From contig NZ_MUXF01000008.1 in assembly GCF_003063295.1 (NCBI RefSeq), positions 1 to 32,669 of the forward strand: DNA of 32,669 nt, read 5' to 3'. The DNA comes from Arcobacter lacus (GTDB lineage: Bacteria > Campylobacterota > Campylobacteria > Campylobacterales > Arcobacteraceae). A model generated the notes under the pieces. The model saw nothing but the letters and a program-made list of their open reading frames with translations. It was not told where the DNA came from and did not search any database. Shown here one piece after another: positions 1-4,886 of this stretch. How positions within the stretch are numbered: the stretch's first letter is position 1; every line of letters begins with the position of its first letter. The translations under genes and the position numbers were made by a program.

Positions 1-220
1 AGTAGTTATTCCAGTTCCCTCAAGGTCTAAATATCCACCAACAGATAAATTATCAGGTAAAGCAGTTATTCCAGTTCCTCTAAGGTCTAAATATCCACCA
101 ACAGATAAATTATCAGGTAAAGCAGTTATTCCAGTTCCTCTAAGGTATAAACTTCCACCAACAGATAAATTATCAGGTAAAGTAGTTATTCCAGTTCCCT
201 CAAGGTCTAAATATCCACCA
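1..220. repeat. 60-bp tandem coding repeats
   Basis: Three full 60-bp units (1-60, 61-120, 121-180) and a partial fourth (181-220) are nearly identical. They differ mainly at the positions that give Glu/Arg, Tyr/Ser and Asp/Tyr. The period is 20 codons, so copy-number change keeps the frame. The array continues beyond the left edge. Confidence 0.95.
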
Positions 221-276
221 TAAACCAACTTTTCACCATCTTGTTTTAATTCATATCCTAAATCTTTTAATGTCAT
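1..276 (-). CDS. LPDN-repeat protein, N-terminal part (runs off the window)
   Basis: Reading leftward from ATG at 276-274, the frame stays open to base 1 (92 codons, no stop). A short N-terminus beginning MTLKDLGYELKQDGEKLVYG is followed by tandem 20-residue units of the form LPDNLSVGGYLDLRGTGITA, one per 60 bp. These resemble the leucine-rich-like LPDN repeats seen in many phage and bacterial proteins, which should fold as a regular beta solenoid; their function is not established. A clear ribosome site (AGGAG at about 285-289) precedes the ATG, which supports the start. The upstream 480 nt is non-coding and probably shares its transcript, driven from the operator/promoter element at 782-832. 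The C-terminal part is outside the window. Confidence 0.8.
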   Translation of the reverse strand, partial: MTLKDLGYELKQDGEKLVYGGYLDLEGTGITTLPDNLSVGGSLYLRGTGITALPDNLSVGGYLDLRGTGITALPDNLSVGGYLDLEGTGITT

Positions 277-289
277 CTTTTCTCCTTTA

Positions 290-776
290 AATTTTAGACT
301 TAACAAAGCAGTCAATACCTTTCAATAAAGACGGATTTCTTTATTTTGTTTCACATAACTATTACTAACAACAAATATAATAAATTTAACGATGTTCTTG
401 ACTGCTTGATTAAATCTAAAGATAAATCTTAAGTAAGTAGTGCCATAGGACTTTCACCTATGGACGATATATTTCAAGTGTTAGTTCGCACTCAATAAAG
501 AGGATATGGCTTAATATTTTCACTTGTATTAAAGGAACAATTTATACTTTCCACATATTTACCGAACTTGTCTTACAGTATAACTTCTTGATTGTCCTAT
601 CACTCGCCGTACTATTGTGTCTATCTTCCACCACACTACTTATTTAAGATTTAAAGTTTGACCGACTTCTCGTGCTTATCCGCGTTAAGATAAGATTTCC
701 TTTTTAGGATAAGGAACTCAACCTATTTTAAAGAGTGTTTTCTCTTACAATGTTTTAAACTAAAACTTGTTTTGAT
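290..776 (-). ncRNA. Candidate large structured RNA or long structured leader
   Basis: No open frame of useful size exists here on either strand, but perfect or near-perfect hairpin arms are dense. They are 306-315 with 398-407 (10 bp) enclosing 324-330 with 339-345 (7 bp), 443-449 with 457-463 (7 bp, loop UGAAAGU on the minus strand), 675-680 with 689-694, 697-702 with 711-716, 731-735 with 742-746, and 747-757 with 761-770 (one bulge). Strand is inferred: the 51-bp element at 782-832 is an exact inverted copy of the one that should drive rightward early transcription at 3770, so by analogy transcription here starts near 776 and runs left into the LPDN gene. It could be a phage-type large RNA (GOLLD or ROOL-like), a regulatory leader, or a degraded group II-like RNA. 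I cannot assign a family by eye. Confidence 0.45.
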
Positions 777-781
777 AAAAG

Positions 782-832
782 AATATTACCAATATGGAAA
801 TTAAATAAAGCTTAAAATATTACCAATATGGA
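782..832 (-). promoter_or_regulatory. Left operator pair / leftward promoter element (exact inverted copy of 3720-3770)
   Basis: Two direct copies of aatattaccaatatggaaat lie at 782-801 and 816-835, 34 bp apart. Each contains the dyad ATATT-ACC-AATAT. Positions 782-832 are the exact reverse complement of 3720-3770 over 51 bp, including the spacer between operator copies. In lambda terms this is the PL/OL position: bound by the repressor and able to fire leftward into 776-1. It also lies just upstream of the rightward promoter at 848-875. Confidence 0.75.
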
Positions 833-847
833 AATAAATTTTATAAC

Positions 848-875
848 TTGAAATTAAAAAGGTTTTAGATAAAAT
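848..875 (+). promoter_or_regulatory. Putative promoter of the zinc-ribbon/nuclease pair
   Basis: TTGAAA (848-853), a 16-bp spacer and TAAAAT (870-875) precede the gene starting at 904; an overlapping TATAAT is at 879-884. The -35 box begins 13 bp after the second operator copy, so repressor bound there could repress or activate it. Confidence 0.45.
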
Positions 876-903
876 CTATATAATTAAATAAAAAGGGGTT
901 AGA

Positions 904-1749
904 ATGGCATTAATAAAATGTAAAGAATGCAATAAAGACATATCATCAACTGTTAAAGTTTGTCCTCATTGTGGTTATAAAAAGAAACCAAGCAAACTTA
1001 CTTACTTTATAGTTATTGTACTTGGGATAATAATAGGAAGCATATATCTAACTAACAAACATGGTAATTCAAATATAGAAAATAAAGTTCAAGAGCAGCA
1101 ACAAGTAAAAAACCTATTTACTGAAATTGAGTCTAATTTATTTAGAGCCATGATTGAAGATGAAATAGAAGTAACAGCAGATGGTGGAGAGTCATCACTT
1201 GTAGAAATGAATATTTTAATATTACCTCAAATAGTCACAGCTGATAAGCTTCAAAGAGAATATGTTAAAAATGAAGTTAAGGCAGATGAACAATATAAAA
1301 ATAAAATCTTATTAGTTTCTGGGAAAATTGATAACATTCAAAAAGATGCCTTTAATAATATGAACTTGAAGTTAATAGGTGGGGATAATATGTTTTTATA
1401 TCCAACTGCACAAGTTGAAGACAAATATACTAGCTGGGTAGCATCACTTAATAAAGGGAATAATGTTAAATTAGTTTGTAAGGGCAGAGGATTTGTTATC
1501 GGAACTGCAAGTTTAGGTAATTGTGTTCCTTATTATAATTGGCTTCAAAATCAAAATATAGGTTCAAAAATACTAAATGATTATAAAAATAATCCAGAAG
1601 GAAATACTAAAACAATGATAAATATTATTAAAGTGGTAGGACAAAAATTAGATATAAATGGTTTTTGTAGCACAGCAACTTATAATAAAGAAAAATGCTT
1701 AGGCGAAGGAATTAAAATATTAGAAAAACTAAAAAAAGAAAAAAAATAG
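904..1749 (+). CDS. Zinc-ribbon, membrane-anchored OB-fold (tRNA_anti-like) protein
   Basis: 281 aa. Residues 6-23 form a zinc ribbon (C6-x2-C9 and C20-x2-C23, the second as CPHCG). A single membrane helix follows at about 32-50. The rest contains a stretch at about 115-190 (NEVKADEQYKNKILLVSGKI and onward) typical of the tRNA_anti-like OB fold found in many bacterial envelope proteins and prophages. The domain order suggests a cytoplasmic ribbon and an exported OB domain. The ATG has AAGGGG upstream. It is followed after 3 nt by the exported nuclease, with which it probably forms an operon. Sitting inside the immunity region, it looks like an accessory (moron) gene. The biochemical role is unknown. 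Confidence 0.75.
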   Translation: MALIKCKECNKDISSTVKVCPHCGYKKKPSKLTYFIVIVLGIIIGSIYLTNKHGNSNIENKVQEQQQVKNLFTEIESNLFRAMIEDEIEVTADGGESSLVEMNILILPQIVTADKLQREYVKNEVKADEQYKNKILLVSGKIDNIQKDAFNNMNLKLIGGDNMFLYPTAQVEDKYTSWVASLNKGNNVKLVCKGRGFVIGTASLGNCVPYYNWLQNQNIGSKILNDYKNNPEGNTKTMINIIKVVGQKLDINGFCSTATYNKEKCLGEGIKILEKLKKEKK

Positions 1750-1752
1750 TAA

Positions 1753-2205
1753 ATGATAAGAACTATACTTGTACTTATAGTCCTATCTTCCTATTTATTC
1801 TCTCTTGAATTAATAGGTAAGGTAGTGAAAGTATCTGATGGAGATACAATCACAGTTCTTACAAGCGATAAAACTCAATATAAAATTAGATTGAACGATA
1901 TTGATGCTCCAGAAAAAAAACAAGCTTTTGGAAATAAATCAAAAGATAATTTAGCTAAATATATAGCTGGTAAGACTGTAACTGTTCAATATCAAAAAAA
2001 AGATAAATATAAAAGAATACTTGGAACTATCTACTATAACAATATAGATATTAATTTGCAACAAGTAAAAGATGGTTTTGCATGGGTTTATAAAAAGTAT
2101 TCAAAAAATCAAGATTACTATAATGCTGAAAAACTAGCAAGGGAAAATAAAAAAGGGCTTTGGATTGATAAGAATCCAATAGCCCCTTGGGAGTTTAGGA
2201 AATAG
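1753..2205 (+). CDS. Exported thermonuclease-like nuclease (SNase family)
   Basis: 150 aa with an N-terminal signal peptide (hydrophobic residues 4-16, likely cut near LFS-LE). The staphylococcal-nuclease fold is clear: VSDGDTITV at 27-35, RLNDIDAPE at 46-54 and YKRILG at 86-91. The catalytic set of the family corresponds to D31, R46, D51, E54 and R88, all present. The enzyme should hydrolyse DNA and RNA in a calcium-dependent way, in the periplasm or outside. It is 3 nt downstream of the zinc-ribbon gene and converges on the antirepressor gene. Prophage-borne nucleases of other families are known to block natural transformation in Campylobacter; a similar role, or degradation of incoming phage DNA, is an inference here. 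Confidence 0.9.
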   Translation: MIRTILVLIVLSSYLFSLELIGKVVKVSDGDTITVLTSDKTQYKIRLNDIDAPEKKQAFGNKSKDNLAKYIAGKTVTVQYQKKDKYKRILGTIYYNNIDINLQQVKDGFAWVYKKYSKNQDYYNAEKLARENKKGLWIDKNPIAPWEFRK

Positions 2206-2211
2206 AATTAA

Positions 2212-2964
2212 TCATAAATTAAAAGAGTTTTTAATTTTTTTAGTTAAAGCAACTTGTCCTTTACCAGTTATCTTTGTAGTCATTGTAATTCTTGTACTAC
2301 CATCTGGATTGTTTATTGTTCTTTCTGTAACTTCAAAATAACCATTATCTATGTATTGTTGCATTGGTTGATTGTATCCGTTTCCACTTGAAATAAGATA
2401 TTTATTATCTCTTAGCCATTGAAAAAGTCTATTTTGTCCAATATTAAAATCATCTGTACTTATTACTTTTGCAAATTGTCCTATTAATATTGATGTTTCA
2501 CTTTGCGCAACACTATCTGCAAATACAATCTTTGGCTTTTGTACTTCTATTGTATCTTGAAGTGTAATAACTTTATTTTGTAATTGATTTATAACTTTTG
2601 AATTTTCCAAAAGTAACTGTTCAATAGTCATAGGTTTATTTGCTTGTTTCTCTACTTCAATAAAGTATTTTCTAACTTTTCTACCTTTTTCAGTATTTGA
2701 AACCATGCAAAGTTCTTTAGCCATATCAAGAGTTACTATATAATCTTCTCTTGGTCTTCCAAACTTTTCGTCATTTTTGACGATAATATAATCAGCCATA
2801 TTTTCAAAATTATATTTTTCTACTGCTCTTTGTATCCATTTTGAATATTCAGTATTTATACCTAAGAACTCATAAAGTTCTCTACTATTTACAGAATTTA
2901 ATTGTTCTGTTCCAATATTTGTTTTTAGAATTTTGATTAATTCTATTTTCTCTAATTTACTCAT
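2212..2964 (-). CDS. Phage antirepressor (AntA/AntB domain plus KilAC domain)
   Basis: 250 aa. Residues 15-110 match the AntA/AntB antirepressor domain (NSVNSRELYEFLGI, FENMADYI, DYIVTLDMAKELCMV). A short coiled stretch is followed at 145-245 by a KilAC/ANT domain (KIVFADSVAQSETSILIGQ, NIGQNRLFQWLRDNKYLI, ERTINNPDGSTRITMTTKIT). Such proteins inactivate phage repressors or bind DNA in early regulation. AGGAG lies upstream of the ATG. Unusually, it is transcribed in the same direction as the repressor, with a 119-bp gap that has no clear terminator, so it may be partly co-transcribed with it or have its own promoter. It ends 6 bp from the convergent nuclease gene. Confidence 0.9.
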   Translation of the reverse strand: MSKLEKIELIKILKTNIGTEQLNSVNSRELYEFLGINTEYSKWIQRAVEKYNFENMADYIIVKNDEKFGRPREDYIVTLDMAKELCMVSNTEKGRKVRKYFIEVEKQANKPMTIEQLLLENSKVINQLQNKVITLQDTIEVQKPKIVFADSVAQSETSILIGQFAKVISTDDFNIGQNRLFQWLRDNKYLISSGNGYNQPMQQYIDNGYFEVTERTINNPDGSTRITMTTKITGKGQVALTKKIKNSFNL

Positions 2965-3083
2965 GAATAAATTACTCCTGCTTTAATTTTTTGTATACAG
3001 AAAAATTTTATCAAAAATAAATTTTGTGATTAAAATTTATTACATTTTGAAATATTTTTATTTAATTTATGTTTCCTATTAAT

Positions 3084-3674
3084 TTAAAAATCTTTGTCTA
3101 TTCGTCCGACTACTCTAGCCATAACTAAATCATAATTATCATCACAATGTATAGTTATTATGTCATAGTCAGGGTTCAAAGGTAGTAGAGATATTATTGT
3201 TCCAACTTCATTAATTTTATATTTTTTAATTCCACTTTCACCATTTAACCAATAATGTACAATTTTACCATTATCAATAATTTGGTTTGGTATGCAATAT
3301 ACTATATCCCCATCATTTATTTTTGGAGCCATACTATCACCGTCAGCTTCAACAGCATACATACCATCTATGTACATATCAAGTGGAACAGAAACAGGCT
3401 CATAATTACTTAAATCATAATCTTTTGGTTTTCCACAAGATGATTTACCTATAAGAGGTACTAGCTTTGAAGATAAAGACTGATTACCCATTATTTCATC
3501 AATGCTCATATTTAAAGCCTTAGAAATTAAAGGGTATAAAGAAACTGGTATATTTCTTTGTTCATTTAGATATCTATTTAAGTTTACAGTTGTTTCTTCT
3601 ATCATATCTGCAAAATCTTTTTGTGATAGTTTTTTATCTTTTAAAATTTGTTTAATATTAGAACCTACGCCCAT
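3084..3674 (-). CDS. CI-type repressor, HTH plus S24 (LexA-like) self-cleaving domain
   Basis: 196 aa. An XRE helix-turn-helix occupies about 5-62 (LSQKDFADMIEETTVNLNRY). A LexA/S24 peptidase domain follows, with the serine in GDSM (S114) and the general-base lysine in GIKKYK (K150). The predicted cleavage site is C80-G81 in SSCGKP; Cys-Gly replaces the commoner Ala-Gly, as in some UmuD and phage repressors. It should keep lysogeny by binding the double operators at 3720-3770 and 782-835 and be inactivated through RecA after DNA damage. An AAGGA site precedes the ATG, and an extended -10 (TGGTATAAT, minus strand, about 3700-3708) is a good promoter. It is divergent from the Cro-like gene. Confidence 0.92.
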   Translation of the reverse strand: MGVGSNIKQILKDKKLSQKDFADMIEETTVNLNRYLNEQRNIPVSLYPLISKALNMSIDEIMGNQSLSSKLVPLIGKSSCGKPKDYDLSNYEPVSVPLDMYIDGMYAVEADGDSMAPKINDGDIVYCIPNQIIDNGKIVHYWLNGESGIKKYKINEVGTIISLLPLNPDYDIITIHCDDNYDLVMARVVGRIDKDF

Positions 3675-3699
3675 TTAATTCCTTACATTTTAATGATTT

Positions 3700-3708
3700 A
3701 TTATACCA
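3700..3708 (-). promoter_or_regulatory. Repressor promoter (extended -10)
   Basis: On the minus strand TGGTATAAT (3708-3700) lies about 26 bp before the repressor ATG. TGn plus TATAAT is a complete extended -10. The operator element begins about 12 bp upstream, so repressor binding can control its own synthesis. Confidence 0.6.
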
Positions 3709-3719
3709 TAGTGGAAATA

Positions 3720-3770
3720 TCCATATTGGTAATATTTTAAGCTTTATTTAATTTCCATATTGGTAATATT
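3720..3770 (+). promoter_or_regulatory. Right operator pair / early rightward promoter element
   Basis: Two copies of attNNccatattggtaatatt-type operator occur, with the full 20-mer at 3751-3770 and the second at 3717-3736 (first two bases diverged). Each contains ATATT-GGT-AATAT. The second operator contains a -10-like TAATAT at 3764-3769, which ends 6 bp before the ATG of the Cro-like gene. Repressor bound here would block that promoter directly. The 51 bp are exactly repeated in inverse at 782-832. Confidence 0.8.
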
Positions 3771-3775
3771 GCTAT

Positions 3776-4009
3776 ATGAAAAAAATAAGTCAAGAACAAA
3801 TAAAAAAAATACTTAAGTGTGAACTTTCTACTGTTTCAAGATATTTGACTGGAAAAAGAGCAATTAAATTATCTTCTGCTTTAAAAGTTAGTGAAGAGTT
3901 AAAAGTACCAATTGAAATTTTTACAGACAAAGAAACTCAAGTTAAATTTTTTGGGAAATCTTTTCTCTCTGAAAATATACAAAAACCAAAACAAAATGAA
4001 AAGGTTTAA
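3776..4009 (+). CDS. Cro-like small HTH regulator
   Basis: 77 aa. Residues 3-50 form a helix-turn-helix (ISQEQIKKILKCELSTVSRY, then KVSEELKVPIEIF), with a basic polar tail. Its place, divergent from the CI-type repressor and first in the early operon, is that of Cro. No Shine-Dalgarno sequence precedes the ATG, and the -10-like TAATAT (3764-3769) ends only 6 bp upstream, which suggests a leaderless message. The stop overlaps the next start (TAATG). Confidence 0.78.
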   Translation: MKKISQEQIKKILKCELSTVSRYLTGKRAIKLSSALKVSEELKVPIEIFTDKETQVKFFGKSFLSENIQKPKQNEKV

Positions 4010-4452
4010 TGATGGCTAAATCAAACAAAGAGATTGAATATTACAGAGTTTTAAGAGCCAAAATGATGGTTAAAGCTGAAATGCTTAATGTTAATTGGGC
4101 GAGATATTATGCCAACCTTTTGGATTTAGGTGGAGTTAATAATGAACAATATCTAAAGAACTATTTCAATGATGACCAAAAGAGATTTAATAGTGAACAA
4201 TTGATAACTATATTGATTGATTTAGAAGATGTAAAAGAGATTGAAATTATTACTCAATGTCAAATGCAAAATGAAGTTCTAAAAGCTGTTAAAGAGATTG
4301 GAAGTATAACAAGTGAAATGGAAAAACAATTTGATAATAAAGATGAAATAAATAGTAGTGAAGCTTCAAAGGTTTTAAGTAAAGCTAGACCTTTATTAGC
4401 AGTTGTTAATAGATTTGTATTAAGACTTGAAGAAACTAAAGCAAGAAATTAA
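4009..4452 (+). CDS. Early regulatory protein, possibly CII-like
   Basis: 147 aa, acidic and helical, no membrane segment. The start may be ATG 4009 (overlapping the previous stop) or ATG 4012, which is better spaced from AAAAGG. The layout (N-terminal helices, LGGVNNEQYLKNYFNDDQKR, SEQLITILIDLEDV, and a long C-terminal helix) loosely recalls the P2/186 CII-like regulators, with a DNA-binding turn followed by a 'peq...lt' segment. Position right after Cro agrees with that. The match is by eye and weak; an unrelated early protein is possible. Confidence 0.5.
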   Translation: MMAKSNKEIEYYRVLRAKMMVKAEMLNVNWARYYANLLDLGGVNNEQYLKNYFNDDQKRFNSEQLITILIDLEDVKEIEIITQCQMQNEVLKAVKEIGSITSEMEKQFDNKDEINSSEASKVLSKARPLLAVVNRFVLRLEETKARN

Positions 4453-4465
4453 GAGGAGTTAGAAA

Positions 4466-4588
4466 ATGAAATTAATCATAAATGGAATTGCTAAATATTT
4501 CCAAAATATAAAAGATAAAAAAACAAAAGTTAAATTAACTCACCTCGATTTAAAAGGTGAAAAACCTATAAAGCTATCTTTTAATTAG
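4466..4588 (+). CDS. 40-aa early ORF
   Basis: ATG at 4466 preceded by GAGGAG (4453-4458) opens 40 codons: a lysine-rich basic peptide starting MKLIINGIAKYFQNIKDKKT and ending in KLSFN. The strong ribosome site 7 nt upstream and its place 13 nt after the preceding stop favour real translation. The stop lies in a hairpin (4570-4576 with 4590-4596), so translation could influence folding of the following leader. Possible roles are leader peptide or small early inhibitor; function unknown. Confidence 0.55.
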   Translation: MKLIINGIAKYFQNIKDKKTKVKLTHLDLKGEKPIKLSFN

Positions 4589-4886
4589 GTAGCTTTGATT
4601 AGGCACATTATCCCCTTAGTGTGTCTAACAAAAGCTATTAAGCTTTAATGTGTTTTAAGAAATTTTTCCTTTATTGGATTAGAGTGAGTCTTGATTTGGC
4701 TTTCCTTTCTCACTCTAATTTAAAACACCCATCAAATGGTGCAACGAGATTATATTAAAAATATTCTTAGTTGCTTACAAAAAACCTTTTACAAACTAAC
4801 TACTCGTTTTTTAAAAATTCCTCCAAGATACAAAATTGGGGTAGTTAGTTGGTTTGTAAAGGCAAATAGTATCTTTGGAGGATATT
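4589..4886 (+). promoter_or_regulatory. Structured leader that can sequester the ribosome site of the helicase-methyltransferase gene
   Basis: This 298-nt stretch has no supported gene but many exact stems: 4631-4636 with 4641-4646; 4650-4658 with 4720-4728 (9 bp) stacked directly on 4678-4688 with 4709-4719 (11 bp); 4741-4745 with 4770-4774. Near the start codon two long stems interlock. Stem A pairs 4785-4803 with 4841-4862 (7 plus about 9 bp around a 4-nt bulge). Stem B pairs 4819-4831 (TCCTCCAAGATAC) with 4869-4882 (GTATCTTTGGAGGA, one bulge). The 3' arm of B contains the GGAGG ribosome site for ATG 4887. The arms are ordered A, B, A', B', so A and B are either a pseudoknot or alternatives. 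This is a classic arrangement for translational control; the ligand or partner is unknown. Confidence 0.6.

Noticed and set aside
1-220. CRISPR-like repeat array
   Set aside because: The 60-bp units are contiguous, without unique spacers, and code for LPDN repeats in an open frame.
782-3770. Invertible DNA segment bounded by the 51-bp inverted repeats
   Set aside because: No invertase gene is visible, and each copy is explained by repressor operators plus a promoter. Inversion would also be largely symmetric for the outer genes. Kept as operators.
4648-4758. 36-codon ORF in the leader
   Set aside because: No ribosome site, and the sequence is explained by the 9-bp and 11-bp stems of the structured leader.
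4875-4886. Upstream TTG start of the helicase-methyltransferase
   Set aside because: It lies within the GGAGG ribosome site that serves ATG 4887.
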